A DNA stretch of 64,000 bases from Hylemonella sp. UBA6679 (lineage in GTDB: Bacteria; Pseudomonadota; Gammaproteobacteria; Burkholderiales; Burkholderiaceae_C), in contig DKJZ01000013.1 of NCBI GenBank assembly GCA_002454975.1, positions 1 to 64,000 of the forward strand, read 5' to 3'. Every line of letters starts with the position of its first letter. Within the stretch, counting starts at the first letter, position 1. Of the stretch, positions 8,581-17,175 are shown one piece after another. The translations under genes and the position numbers were made by a program. The notes beneath the pieces are model-generated. The model was given only the letters and a program-made list of their open reading frames with translations. It was not told where the DNA came from and ran no database searches.

Positions 8581-9870
8581 ATGCAGATTTACCTGGTTGG
8601 CGGTGCGGTGCGTGATGCCCTCATGGGCCTGCCCGTGCAAGACCGCGACTGGGTGGTGGTGGGCGCCACCCCCGAGGCCATGAGCGCCCAAGGCTACATG
8701 CCGGTGGGGCGTGATTTTCCGGTGTTTTTACACCCCCACACCCGCGAAGAATTCGCCTTGGCGCGCACCGAGCGCAAAACCGCACGCGGCTACCGCGGCT
8801 TTGCGGTGCAAGCCAGCCCCGAAGTCACCCTGCAAGAAGACCTGGCCCGGCGTGACCTGAGCCTCAACGCCATTGCCCTGCCCCTCTCGGCCCTGCCCCC
8901 AGATGCCCTCACGCAGCGCGGCCACATCAGCGCAGCTGACATGGATCTGAGCCAGTTGGTTGACCCGTATGGCGGCGTGCCTGACATAGCGCAGCAGGTG
9001 TTTCGCCATGTCACGCCGGCGTTTCGCGAAGACCCGGTGCGTATCCTGCGCGTGGCGCGTTTGGCCGCGCGCTTCACCTGCTTTGGCGTGGCACCCGAAA
9101 CACGCACCCTCATGCAGCACATGGTCGACGACGGCGAGGTGGACCACCTGGTGCCTGAGCGGGTCTGGCAAGAACTCAGCCGCGGCTTGATGGGGGCGCA
9201 ACCCTCACGCATGTTCGAGGTGTTGCGCGACTGCGGGGCTTTGCAGCACCTGCTGCCCGAGGTGAACCGCCTATGGGGCGTGCCCCAAAGCGCCGAACAC
9301 CACCCCGAGGTGGACACCGGTGTTCACCTGATGATGGTGCTGGACATGGCTGCACGCTTGAACGCCCCGCTGGCGGTGCGTTACGCCTGCCTGGGGCATG
9401 ACCTGGGCAAAGGCACCACGCCCGCAGAAACCTTGCCACGCCACATCGGCCACGAAGAACGCAGCGTGCGCCTGCTGCGCGGCGTCAACGAGCGCCTGCG
9501 CGTGCCCAACGATTGCAAAGAACTGGCACAGGTGGTGGCGCGCGAGCACGGCAACATCCACCGCGCCGCCACCTTGGGGGCCGCCGCCTTGTTGCGACTG
9601 CTTGAGCGCTGCGACGCGCTGCGCCAACCGCAACGCTTTGCGCAGGTGTTGCTGGCCTGCGAATGCGATGCACGCGGCCGCACAGGCCACGCTGAGCGCG
9701 CCTACCCTCAAGCCCAAGGGCTGCAAACCGCCCTGGCAGCGGCCCTGGCAGTTGCTACAGAAACCATAGCTGAACAAGCCAGGTTGGCGGGGCTAGAAGG
9801 CAAAAAGATTGGTGAAATGGTTCACCAGGCCAGGGCGCAGGCCATTGCCGCTGCGCTGCATTTAAGCTAG
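8581..9870 (+). CDS. cca: multifunctional CCA tRNA nucleotidyltransferase / HD phosphohydrolase
   Basis: Adds or repairs the 3' CCA end of tRNAs. The 429 residues begin MQIYLVGGAVRDALMG, with the acidic pair in VQDRDWVVVG and the RRDLSLNAIA motif of class II nucleotidyltransferases. The second half holds an HD domain with CLGHDLGKG and a later REHGNIHRA, so the phosphatase/phosphodiesterase site looks complete. The start is ATG 8581, two bases after the preceding stop. Codons from about 9754 carry one copy of the dispersed repeat described in the findings, encoding part of the C-terminal tail (TIAEQARLAGLEGKK). Confidence 0.96.
   Translation: MQIYLVGGAVRDALMGLPVQDRDWVVVGATPEAMSAQGYMPVGRDFPVFLHPHTREEFALARTERKTARGYRGFAVQASPEVTLQEDLARRDLSLNAIALPLSALPPDALTQRGHISAADMDLSQLVDPYGGVPDIAQQVFRHVTPAFREDPVRILRVARLAARFTCFGVAPETRTLMQHMVDDGEVDHLVPERVWQELSRGLMGAQPSRMFEVLRDCGALQHLLPEVNRLWGVPQSAEHHPEVDTGVHLMMVLDMAARLNAPLAVRYACLGHDLGKGTTPAETLPRHIGHEERSVRLLRGVNERLRVPNDCKELAQVVAREHGNIHRAATLGAAALLRLLERCDALRQPQRFAQVLLACECDARGRTGHAERAYPQAQGLQTALAAALAVATETIAEQARLAGLEGKKIGEMVHQARAQAIAAALHLS
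9754..9808 (+). repeat. dispersed 17+20 repeat, copy inside cca
   Basis: Module one is GCTACAGAAACCATAGC (9754-9770). About 19-20 bases follow, and then GGGCTAGAAGGCAAAAAG. The copy lies inside the cca reading frame near the C-terminus and is less GC-rich than its surroundings. Confidence 0.7.
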
Positions 9871-9889
9871 CTCAAGCGCTGCGGCTTGG

Positions 9890-10084
9890 CTACAAAAAGC
9901 GGGCCACACCAGCAGCCAGCAAGCTGAGCACCACGGTGGTGGTGATGGGCAAAAACACTTCTCTGCCAAACAGCGGGAAGCGAATGTCGCCGGGCAGCTT
10001 GCCAAATCCGAGCTTTTTGAACCAGGGCGTGAAGGCATTGACCACCATGAGCGCCAGAAAAATCACAATCAACCAACGGAACAT
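9890..10084 (-). CDS. DUF2905 small membrane protein
   Basis: A 64-residue protein with two predicted transmembrane segments (WLIVIFLALMVVNAF and ITTTVVLSLLAAGVARF). They flank a polar loop with the family motif FGKLPGDIRFPLFGREVFLP. The start is ATG 10084, with AAGG about seven bases upstream; longer in-frame starts give a low-complexity extension. It converges on cca and lies 35 bases downstream of the methyltransferase gene on the same strand. The family is widespread in bacteria and has no known function. Confidence 0.85.
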   Translation of the reverse strand: MFRWLIVIFLALMVVNAFTPWFKKLGFGKLPGDIRFPLFGREVFLPITTTVVLSLLAAGVARFL

Positions 10085-10119
10085 GGCGGGCCTTTGTAAT
10101 GAAGATCGCGCTGCACGGG

Positions 10120-11238
10120 CTACAGCGTGTGGGTGCGGTCGCCCGGCCAAAAGCCAAAGCCATGGGACGAGGCCTTCAGGGCCGCTGGGTTCCAGCCCTT
10201 GGACACGCCCATCACCTTGAAGAGCTCGCCCATTTCATGCTCCATCAGGAGCTTTTGCGCATTGGCGCGTTGCGCCACGTCCACCTGTGCCATGCGCTCG
10301 GGCAAACCGGCGTTGATGAGAAACCGCGCCTGGCTGGTGTAGCCCAGCACATCGAGCCCAGCGTCTTGCGCGGCCAAGGCCAAGCCCGTGAAGTTCACGT
10401 GTGCGGTGATGTCTTTGAGGCCCACATCGGCCAAGGGGTTGTCGTCCATGCGGTGCGCGCGGTGGCACACCACCGTGCCCATGTGGCGCTGCGGGTGGTA
10501 ATACTCGGCCTCGGTAAAACCGTAGTCGATGAAAAACGCTGCGCCGCGCTGTAAATGCTGAGCCACGGTGCGCACAAACGCTTCGGCTTGAGAGTGGATT
10601 TCGGTCAGGTAATCGTGCGCACCCGCAATGTCTGTGGGTGGGCGCAGGTCGGTGGCGCGGTCTTGCCACACCAAACCGTTGTGCCAAGCCACGCCCCGCT
10701 CGTGCCAAACGCCGGCCGTGCGCTGCAAGAGCTTGACGGGCATGGCATCCAACACCTCGTTGCCCAGCACCACGCCGTGCATGTCTTCCAAGGCGCTGAC
10801 CCAACGCACCTTGTGGGCGTAAGCGGCCAGGGTGTCTTGCTGGCGGGCTTTGAGTGCGCCCGAGACATCCACGATGGTGTAGCGCTGCACGTGCTCGCCC
10901 AGGGCGTCCAAGAGTTGCAAGGCCAAGGCGCCTGAGCCCGCACCGAATTCCCACAGCTCGTGGGTGCCGCTGGCCGCCAGAGCCTGGCCCACGGGCTGCG
11001 CCAGGGTCTGCCCAAACAGGGGGGAGAGCTCGGGGGCGGTCACAAAATCACTGCCCGAGCCAGGCATGAGCCCGAGCTTGCGCAAGTCGTTGGCGTAATA
11101 ACCCAGGCCCGGGGTGTAGAGCGCCAGGTGCATGAAAGCGTCAAAACCCAGCCAGCCGCCCGCCTGCGCGATGGCCTGTGCCACCACCTGCAACAGGCGC
11201 GCTGACAAATCGGTGCTGGCGGGGTCGGTCTGGCTCAC
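10120..11238 (-). CDS. class I SAM-dependent methyltransferase, NDUFAF7/COG1565 family
   Basis: A 372-residue protein similar to the mitochondrial complex I arginine methyltransferase NDUFAF7. Family signatures are LALYTPGLGYYAN, SDFVTAPELSPLFGQ and the SAM-binding LWEFGAGSGALALQLL, followed by the YTIVDVSGALKARQ strand. Bacterial members are usually annotated only as SAM-dependent methyltransferases; the bacterial substrate is not established. It is divergent from the SDR/folB run. The NDUFA9-like gene nearby (7.6 kb) is another relative of a mitochondrial complex I factor, but no nuo gene is in view. Confidence 0.88.
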   Translation of the reverse strand: MSQTDPASTDLSARLLQVVAQAIAQAGGWLGFDAFMHLALYTPGLGYYANDLRKLGLMPGSGSDFVTAPELSPLFGQTLAQPVGQALAASGTHELWEFGAGSGALALQLLDALGEHVQRYTIVDVSGALKARQQDTLAAYAHKVRWVSALEDMHGVVLGNEVLDAMPVKLLQRTAGVWHERGVAWHNGLVWQDRATDLRPPTDIAGAHDYLTEIHSQAEAFVRTVAQHLQRGAAFFIDYGFTEAEYYHPQRHMGTVVCHRAHRMDDNPLADVGLKDITAHVNFTGLALAAQDAGLDVLGYTSQARFLINAGLPERMAQVDVAQRANAQKLLMEHEMGELFKVMGVSKGWNPAALKASSHGFGFWPGDRTHTL

Positions 11239-11349
11239 AGCTGACGAGATAGAGGGTATGGGGGTGGCATGGGGCGCAAATAAGCAGGGGCGGCCCCACG
11301 GTCAAGCATGGGTCGTTAAACTCATGTGCTTACACCCGATTGTCGCCCA

Positions 11350-12153
11350 ATGTCGTCCACAGCCCCCGCCCAACCCACCGCTGCAGGTGCCGCGCCCAGC
11401 CCAGCCCGCGTGGTGCTGGTCACCGGTGCGGCCAAACGTCTGGGCCGCGAGATCGCCTTGGCCCTGGCTGCGGGCGGCTGGCAAGTGGCGGTGCACTACC
11501 GCGGCTCGCATGACGACGCTCTTAAAACTGTAGCGCAATGCCAAGCATTGACGAGGGATAGCGCCGCATTTGATGCAGATTTGAACCTAGAAGACGCGGT
11601 GCGAGGCCTGCTGCCGCGCGTGGTGGCGCACTTTGGGCGGGTCGATGCGGTGGTCAACAGCGCAGCCCTGTTTGAGCATGACGACGCCGCCTCCTTCAGT
11701 TTTGCGCGTATGGCCCAGCACCTGCAGGCCAACACCGGCGCGCCGATTTTGCTGGCCCAAGCCCTGCACGCCCACCTGCAAACGCGGGGCGCGCAAGGTG
11801 CGGTGGTCAACATGCTCGATCAAAAACTCTGGAACCAAAACCCCGATTTTTTAAGCTACACCCTGTCCAAAGCCGCGCTGGAAGCCGCCAACACCATGCT
11901 GGCCATGGCCTTGGCGCCGGTGCTGCGGGTGGTGGGTGTGGCCCCGGGCCTGACCCTGACCAGCCACATGCTCAGCGACGACAAATTTGCCGCCCTGCAC
12001 AAACTCTCGCCTTTGGGCCGTTCGTCCACCCCGGCGGATGTGGCGGCCACCGTGCTGTTTGCGCTGAACAACGCTTCCATCACCGGCACCACGCTGCTGG
12101 TCGATGGCGGCCAACACCTGATGCGTTTTGAGCGCGATTTTTCTTTGATGTGA
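11350..12153 (+). CDS. pteridine reductase / FolM-type short-chain dehydrogenase
   Basis: A 267-residue SDR. The nucleotide loop reads VTGAAKRLGREIA, that is TGxxxRxG rather than the usual TGxxxGxG. This is the hallmark of pteridine reductase PTR1 and dihydromonapterin reductase FolM. The catalytic set fits PTR1: an Asp in NMLDQ and Y-TLS-K in SYTLSKAALEAAN, then VVGVAPGLTL. The gene ends three bases before folB, which supports a role in reducing dihydropteridines. ATG 11350 is preferred; a GTG at 11326 would add eight residues. Neither has a clear ribosome site. Codons at 11518-11575 carry a copy of the dispersed repeat, in the variable region after the second strand. Confidence 0.85.
   Translation: MSSTAPAQPTAAGAAPSPARVVLVTGAAKRLGREIALALAAGGWQVAVHYRGSHDDALKTVAQCQALTRDSAAFDADLNLEDAVRGLLPRVVAHFGRVDAVVNSAALFEHDDAASFSFARMAQHLQANTGAPILLAQALHAHLQTRGAQGAVVNMLDQKLWNQNPDFLSYTLSKAALEAANTMLAMALAPVLRVVGVAPGLTLTSHMLSDDKFAALHKLSPLGRSSTPADVAATVLFALNNASITGTTLLVDGGQHLMRFERDFSLM
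11518..11575 (+). repeat. dispersed 17+20 repeat, copy inside the pteridine-reductase-like gene
   Basis: GCTCTTAAAACTGTAGC (11518-11534), then exactly 20 bases, then GGGATAGCGCC at 11555-11565 followed by GCATTTGATG. It is translated in frame and lower in GC than the flanks. Confidence 0.7.
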
Positions 12154-12156
12154 CCC

Positions 12157-12555
12157 ATGAGCACACCTGCGACCACCCCGGCGAGCAAACCCAGCATCGG
12201 CACCCAAAAACTCAGCCTCACAGGCCTGCGCTTTGACGCCAGCCTGGGCATCTTGGACCACGAGCGAGCCAAGCCCCAGCCCATCCAGGTGGACGCCGAG
12301 CTCAACCTGGGCGCGCAGCCCATGCTGCCGCACGACGACGACATCAACTCGGTGCTGGACTACCGCAAGGTGCGTCAGATCATCATCAACGAGTGCACCG
12401 CCGAGCATGTGAACCTGCTCGAAACCCTGATTGGCAAGCTCGCACACCGCCTGCTGCAGCTCCCCGGCGTGCTGGGGGTGCGGGTGAAGATTGTGAAACT
12501 TGAAATTTTTGACGACTGTGAAGTCGCCATCCACACCGAAACCGGTCTGTGGTGA
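12157..12555 (+). CDS. folB: dihydroneopterin aldolase family protein
   Basis: Folate pathway enzyme that splits dihydroneopterin to 6-hydroxymethyl-dihydropterin and glycolaldehyde. At 132 residues it has a slightly long N-terminus, then LTGLRFDASLGILDHERAKPQPIQVDAE in two linked strands. The Glu in HERAKPQ matches the pterin-anchoring/catalytic region. The Lys in VKIVKLEIF matches the catalytic lysine near the C-terminus. VLDYRKVRQII is the family's conserved helix start. It directly follows the pteridine-reductase-like gene and precedes ttcA, so the three are likely co-transcribed. Confidence 0.9.
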   Translation: MSTPATTPASKPSIGTQKLSLTGLRFDASLGILDHERAKPQPIQVDAELNLGAQPMLPHDDDINSVLDYRKVRQIIINECTAEHVNLLETLIGKLAHRLLQLPGVLGVRVKIVKLEIFDDCEVAIHTETGLW

Positions 12556-12571
12556 CAACCTGAGGAAGCCC

Positions 12572-13543
12572 ATGTCTAACTGGACCGACGACACCGCCAC
12601 GCTCGATGCCCTGGACGCTCAAGATGCGGGGCCATATGCGCTAGCGCCTGAGCTTGACGCCAAAAAAGCCCTGAAGATCGAGCGCGAAACCCACAAACTG
12701 GAAAAGCGCCTGTGCCGCAACGTGGGGCAAGCGATCGTGGACTTCAACATGATCGAAGAAGGCGACCGGGTGATGGTCTGCATGAGTGGCGGCAAAGACA
12801 GCTACGGCATGCTCGACATCCTGCTCAAGCTCAAGGCGCGCGCACCGATTGACTTTGAGTTGATCGCGGTCAACCTCGATCAAAAGCAACCCGGTTTTCC
12901 TGCTGAGGTTTTGCCCAATTACTTGCAAAAGCTGGGCGTGCCGTTTCATATTGAAACGCAAGACACCTACTCGATCGTGAAAGACAAAATCGCCCCCGGC
13001 AAAACCATGTGCAGCTTGTGCAGCAGGCTGCGCCGCGGCATTTTGTACAAGGTGGCGCGCGAGCTCAAATGCAACAAACTCGCGCTGGGCCACCACCGCG
13101 ACGACATGTTGCAAACCTTCTTTTTGAACATGTTTTTTGCCGGCAAGCTCAAGGGCATGCCGCCCAAGCTCACCAGCGACAACGGCGAGTTCATGGTGAT
13201 TCGCCCGCTGGCCTATGTGGTGGAGCGCGACCTGGTGCGTTGGGCCGAGCACCGCGCGTTTCCCATCATTCCGTGCACACTTTGCGGCAGCCAAGAAAAC
13301 CTGCAGCGCAAGCAAGTGGGCAACATGCTGCGCGAGTGGGACAAAAAATTCCCTGGCCGTTTGGAGACCATGTTCACCAGCCTGCAAAACGTGGTGCCCA
13401 GCCACCTCATGGACAAGCAGCTGTTTGACTTCCAAAACCTCGCCACCACGGGCGTGCCCGACGCCAACGGCGACACCGCGTTTGACGAAGAAAGCTTCAG
13501 CGTGGCGCAGCTGCCAGGCGGCGTGCAGGTGGTCACGCTGTAA
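12572..13543 (+). CDS. ttcA: tRNA 2-thiocytidine(32) synthetase
   Basis: Thiolates cytidine 32 of tRNA using ATP and an iron-sulfur cluster. The 323 residues have the PP-loop VMVCMSGGKDSYGML, the CSLCSR pair and the downstream CTLCGSQ, which together supply the cluster cysteines, plus the GHHRDDMLQTFFLNMF helix. The start is ATG 12572, preceded by TGAGGA at good spacing. The upstream in-frame ATG at 12500 lies inside folB and has no ribosome site. The protein is fully typical of betaproteobacterial TtcA. Confidence 0.96.
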   Translation: MSNWTDDTATLDALDAQDAGPYALAPELDAKKALKIERETHKLEKRLCRNVGQAIVDFNMIEEGDRVMVCMSGGKDSYGMLDILLKLKARAPIDFELIAVNLDQKQPGFPAEVLPNYLQKLGVPFHIETQDTYSIVKDKIAPGKTMCSLCSRLRRGILYKVARELKCNKLALGHHRDDMLQTFFLNMFFAGKLKGMPPKLTSDNGEFMVIRPLAYVVERDLVRWAEHRAFPIIPCTLCGSQENLQRKQVGNMLREWDKKFPGRLETMFTSLQNVVPSHLMDKQLFDFQNLATTGVPDANGDTAFDEESFSVAQLPGGVQVVTL

Positions 13544-13552
13544 GCACACACC

Positions 13553-14227
13553 ATGCGCCGGCTCGTCAGCACCCTGGTCGTTGTTGCAAGTGCGCTGGTG
13601 CTGAGCGCCTGCAGCGGCATGCGCCTGGTGGACTCGCAAGTGTCGGCAGCCAGCACCTTGAGCGACACCAGCGTGCTCAAAGGCGCTCGCTACCGCTTTG
13701 AACAAACACCCCTGCAAACCCCACAACAAACACAGCCGCCAACGCTGTTGCCAGCCCCTCAAGCGGCCCAGGCCACGCCTTTGCGCCAGTCTGCGGCCTT
13801 GTATGACCTGGCCGAGCAGGCCCTGGGCGAGGCGGGGTTGGTACGCGATGACGCCAACGCGGCCTACACCTTCATCATCGGTGTGCGCGTCACGCCCTAC
13901 CTGGTGGACAGCACTGGGCGGCCCTACAACGGCCTGTACCCCTACGGCGGTTTTTCAACCGTGTGGGGCCTGGGCGGCTGGCGTTCGAGTGGCTATGGCT
14001 GGGGCATCGGTGGGCGTTTTCCGCCCGCCACGCATTACCGCCACGAGCTGAGTTTGCTCATGCGCGATGTGCGCAGCGGTGCGCTGGTGTACGAAACCCA
14101 GGCGATGCACGACGGCCCCTGGAACGACACCCACAACATCCTGGCAGCCATGTTCAAAGCCGCGCTCAAAGACTTTCCTGAGCAGGGCCGTGGTACGCGC
14201 CGGGTAGACATCGAGATTGCGCGATGA
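13553..14227 (+). CDS. DUF4136 domain lipoprotein
   Basis: A 224-residue predicted lipoprotein. The signal is MRRLVSTLVVVASALVLSAC with the lipobox cysteine at residue 20. The body has a Pro/Gln-rich linker near 60-80, then a DUF4136-like region (YDLAEQALGEAGLVRDDANAA and a tail of the type ALVYETQAMHDGPW). A Gly/Tyr/Trp-rich stretch (YPYGGFSTVWGLGGWRSSGY) is common in this family. It starts 9 bases after ttcA and overlaps the next gene by ATGA, so translation is probably coupled. Function is unknown beyond likely outer-membrane attachment. Confidence 0.85.
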   Translation: MRRLVSTLVVVASALVLSACSGMRLVDSQVSAASTLSDTSVLKGARYRFEQTPLQTPQQTQPPTLLPAPQAAQATPLRQSAALYDLAEQALGEAGLVRDDANAAYTFIIGVRVTPYLVDSTGRPYNGLYPYGGFSTVWGLGGWRSSGYGWGIGGRFPPATHYRHELSLLMRDVRSGALVYETQAMHDGPWNDTHNILAAMFKAALKDFPEQGRGTRRVDIEIAR

Positions 14228-14871
14228 CCCTCGACGCCACACGCCTGCTGGCCATCCGCCACGGCGAAACCGCCTGGAACGTGGACACCCGCATCCAAGG
14301 CCACCTGGATGTGGGCCTCAATGCGCACGGGCGCTGGCAGGCCCAGCGCGTGGCGGCCTCGCTGGCGCAGCGCGACGCCCTGCACCACATCTACAGCAGC
14401 GACCTGTCCCGCGCGCACGACACCGCCCAAGCCATTGCACTGGCCACCGGCGCACCGGTGACCCTCACGCCAGGCCTGCGCGAGCGCCATTTCGGGCTGT
14501 TTCAGGGCAAAACCTTTGCAGAAATTGAAGCCACTTGGCCGCACGAGGCCAAGCGCTGGAAGCAGCGTGACCCCGAGTGGCTGCCCGAGGGTGGCGAGAG
14601 CTTGGTGATGGTGCAAGCCCGGCTGCAACTGGTGCTTGATGAGCTGGCGCAACGCCACGCCGGGGAGCAAATTGCCCTGGTCGCGCACGGCGGCGTGATG
14701 GACGTGCTCTACCGCATGGCCACGGGGCAAAGCCTGCAAGCGCCGCGCACCTGGGCCTTGACCAACACCGCCGTGAACCGCCTGCTGTGGACACCGCAAG
14801 GCCTGAGCCTGGTGGGCTGGGCCGATGTGTCGCACCTCGACGACATCGGGCGCGACGAAACCACGGTCTAG
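14224..14871 (+). CDS. histidine phosphatase family protein
   Basis: A 215-residue phosphoglycerate-mutase-like phosphatase. The phosphoacceptor motif is LLAIRHGETAWN. The second histidine lies in IALVAHGGVMDVL, and RERHFGLFQGKTFAEIE carries the catalytic acid region. It resembles the GpmB/CobC branch, but nothing fixes the substrate. Its ATG overlaps the stop of the DUF4136 gene (ATGA), so it is the last gene of the folB-ttcA run. It converges on ruvB 19 bases away. Confidence 0.88.
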   Translation: MTLDATRLLAIRHGETAWNVDTRIQGHLDVGLNAHGRWQAQRVAASLAQRDALHHIYSSDLSRAHDTAQAIALATGAPVTLTPGLRERHFGLFQGKTFAEIEATWPHEAKRWKQRDPEWLPEGGESLVMVQARLQLVLDELAQRHAGEQIALVAHGGVMDVLYRMATGQSLQAPRTWALTNTAVNRLLWTPQGLSLVGWADVSHLDDIGRDETTV

Positions 14872-14890
14872 GCTGAGGCCTGGCAGGCGT

Positions 14891-15946
14891 TTAAGCCTCG
14901 GGCGTTGCGGGTGGCGTCACACCCAAATGCCGGTAGGCCGCTAGCGTGGCAATACGCCCGCGCGGTGTACGCTGCAAAAAGCCTTGCTGAATCAAATAAG
15001 GCTCGATCACGTCTTCGATGGTTTCGCGCTCCTCACCGATGCTCGCTGCGATGTTGTCCAACCCCACCGGACCACCGTCAAAACGGTGAATCACCGCTTC
15101 GAGCAGCTTGCGGTCCATCACATCAAAACCTTGCGGGTCCACATCGAGCATGGCCAGGGCTTTGTTGGCCATGTCCAGGGTGATGCGGCCATTGCCTTTG
15201 ACCTCGGCGTAGTCGCGCACGCGGCGCAGCAAACGGTTGGCAATGCGCGGGGTGCCGCGCGAGCGCCGGGCAATCTCAAAGCCGCCGGTCTCGTCCATGG
15301 GGGCGCCCAACAAGCCCGCGCTGCGCTTGACGATGCGGCCCAGTTCTTCGGAGGTGTAAAACTCCAACCGCGCCACGATGCCAAAGCGGTCGCGCAGCGG
15401 GTTGGTGAGCATGCCCGCGCGCGTGGTGGCCCCCACCAAAGTGAAGGGCTGCAGGTCGAGCTTGATGGAGCGTGCCGCTGGGCCTTCGCCGATCATGATG
15501 TCGATCTGGTAGTCCTCCAGCGCGGGGTACAAAATTTCTTCCACCACCGGCGAGAGGCGGTGAATCTCGTCGATGAAGAGCACGTCGTTCTTCTCGAGGT
15601 TGGTCAAAAGCGCGGCGAGGTCTTTGGGCTTTTCCAGCACCGGGCCGCTGGTTTGGCGCAGGTTCACGCCCAGCTCATGCGCCACGATGTGCGAGAGCGT
15701 GGTTTTACCCAAACCAGGCGGGCCAAACAGCAGCACGTGGTCGAGCGCCTCATCGCGTTTTTTGGCCGCACTGATGAAGATTTCGAGCTGCTCACGCACC
15801 TTGACCTGACCGACGTACTCGTCGAGCAACTTGGGGCGCAAGGCGCGCTCGATGGCTTCCTCGCCCGAGGAGGTGGGCACGGCGGAGACCACCCGCTGCG
15901 GGATGGGGTCTGGCGAGGGGGCGAAGTCGTCGGTCTGAATGCTCAC
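14891..15946 (-). CDS. ruvB: Holliday junction branch migration ATPase RuvB
   Basis: Hexameric AAA+ motor that, with RuvA, drives branch migration of Holliday junctions. Motifs are Walker A FGPPGLGKTTL, Walker B VLFIDEIHRL, sensor 1 VGATTRAG, and the C-terminal winged helix ending near PRGRIATLAAYRHLG. I chose GTG 15946 (MSIQTDDFAPSP, 351 residues), which has AGG upstream. A GTG at 15964 would place the start almost on the predicted transcription start from an extended -10 box. The usual partner ruvA lies 1.2 kb away beyond an oppositely oriented carbonic anhydrase gene, and ruvC is not in the window. Confidence 0.96.
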   Translation of the reverse strand: MSIQTDDFAPSPDPIPQRVVSAVPTSSGEEAIERALRPKLLDEYVGQVKVREQLEIFISAAKKRDEALDHVLLFGPPGLGKTTLSHIVAHELGVNLRQTSGPVLEKPKDLAALLTNLEKNDVLFIDEIHRLSPVVEEILYPALEDYQIDIMIGEGPAARSIKLDLQPFTLVGATTRAGMLTNPLRDRFGIVARLEFYTSEELGRIVKRSAGLLGAPMDETGGFEIARRSRGTPRIANRLLRRVRDYAEVKGNGRITLDMANKALAMLDVDPQGFDVMDRKLLEAVIHRFDGGPVGLDNIAASIGEERETIEDVIEPYLIQQGFLQRTPRGRIATLAAYRHLGVTPPATPEA

Positions 15947-15973
15947 AGCGTTGCCTGGCGTCACAAAGCACTG

Positions 15974-15982
15974 ACTATAGCA
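15974..15982 (-). promoter_or_regulatory. extended -10 promoter element for ruvB
   Basis: Reading on the minus strand, TGCTATAGT matches the extended -10 pattern TGnTATAAT with one mismatch. Transcription would begin near 15967, just upstream of the preferred GTG start at 15946. No convincing -35 is visible, as is usual for extended -10 promoters. Confidence 0.45.
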
Positions 15983-16044
15983 ACGCTCAAGAACCCGCCG
16001 GGCCGGGCCGATAAGGGTAAATCTGCCTTAACTGCTCCGCTGCC

Positions 16045-17163
16045 ATGCCCTGCCCCAAGCCGCTGACCCTTCTGCCTGCGCAGCCCAACCTCTTCGGTTC
16101 GGCCACACCGAGCCCAGCAGGTGCGGCTTGGCTGTGCGCTTGTCTTTACGCCTGTGTATTGGCCCTGGTGTGCGCTTGGCAAGCCCCAGCGCGCGCGGCC
16201 GAGCCCGCCGCCAAGGTCAAAGAAGAGGTGAAAAAAGGCCTGGACAAAGCCGATGTGGCCAAAAGAAACCTGCAGCTGGTGGTGATGGACAAATCCAAGT
16301 ACCCGGCCTCTGGCATGGGGGCTTTGCCTGTGACCCGCGCTGGCGCAGGAGCTGGCGCTGCTTCAGGCGCAGTGCCCGTGCCTGCGGTCAGCGCACGTGC
16401 AGCCAAAGAACCCGCCTTGCAAGCGCGGGCCAAAGCCGCCGTGATGGCCCAAGACGCGCACCCCGAGAGCCATGGCCACGCCGCGCATTGGTCGTACGGT
16501 GGGGAGCATGGCCCGTCGCATTGGGGCAATTTACAGCCGTCGTACGCGGCTTGCGCCAACGGCAAGCGCCAGTCACCCATCCACATCGAAGACCAAAACA
16601 CCTTGCAAGGCCCGGCCGAGCCCATCCAGATCAACTACCAGCCCAGCAACGCCACCGTGGTCAACAACGGGCACACCATCCAAGTCAATGTGTCGGGCAA
16701 CAACAGCATCACGGTGCGCGGCACGGCCTACCAGCTGCTGCAGTTTCACTTTCACCACCCCTCAGAAGAACAGATCAACTCGCGCCGCTTCACCATGGTG
16801 GCGCATCTCGTGCACCAAAGCGCACAGGGCCAGCTCGCAGTGATCGCAGTGCTGCTGGGCGCTGGCCAAGCCAACACGCTGATCCACCAGGTGTGGACCT
16901 ACATGCCACTGGACCACGACGACAAAGTCAATATGCCTCCTGGCTTGCTCAACCTCTCTGAGCTGCTGCCCAAAGACCAGCGCTACTACCAGTTCATGGG
17001 CTCGCTCACCACCCCGCCTTGCTCAGAAAACGTGCTGTGGATGGTGCTCAAAGAGCCCATGACCTTGAGTCCCGAGCAAATCCGGTTGTTTGCGCAGATG
17101 TTCCCCAACAACGCCCGCCCGGTGCAGCCTTTGCATGGGCGCGTGGTGCGTAACGCGCAGTAA
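16045..17163 (+). CDS. alpha-class carbonic anhydrase with long N-terminal extension
   Basis: Zinc enzyme interconverting CO2 and bicarbonate, probably periplasmic. The C-terminal 220 residues form the alpha-CA domain: HWSYGG, the QSPIHI strand, zinc ligands His235 and His237 in FHFHHPSEE, His254 in VAHLVH, and GSLTTPPCSENVLW. The first 150 residues are unusual. They comprise a hydrophobic segment near 28-46 that could be a signal peptide or anchor, a charged helix (KVKEEVKKGLDKADVAK), and an Ala/Gly/Pro-rich linker. The gene lies between ruvA and ruvB on the opposite strand. The total of 372 residues exceeds the usual 230-260 for bacterial enzymes because of this extension. Confidence 0.92.
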   Translation: MPCPKPLTLLPAQPNLFGSATPSPAGAAWLCACLYACVLALVCAWQAPARAAEPAAKVKEEVKKGLDKADVAKRNLQLVVMDKSKYPASGMGALPVTRAGAGAGAASGAVPVPAVSARAAKEPALQARAKAAVMAQDAHPESHGHAAHWSYGGEHGPSHWGNLQPSYAACANGKRQSPIHIEDQNTLQGPAEPIQINYQPSNATVVNNGHTIQVNVSGNNSITVRGTAYQLLQFHFHHPSEEQINSRRFTMVAHLVHQSAQGQLAVIAVLLGAGQANTLIHQVWTYMPLDHDDKVNMPPGLLNLSELLPKDQRYYQFMGSLTTPPCSENVLWMVLKEPMTLSPEQIRLFAQMFPNNARPVQPLHGRVVRNAQ

Positions 17164-17175
17164 GGTTGTGCGCCT

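Noticed and set aside
12641..13762. A 373-codon open frame opposite ttcA
   Set aside because: Runs across the ttcA stop into the next gene and lacks any family feature; a by-product of codon bias.
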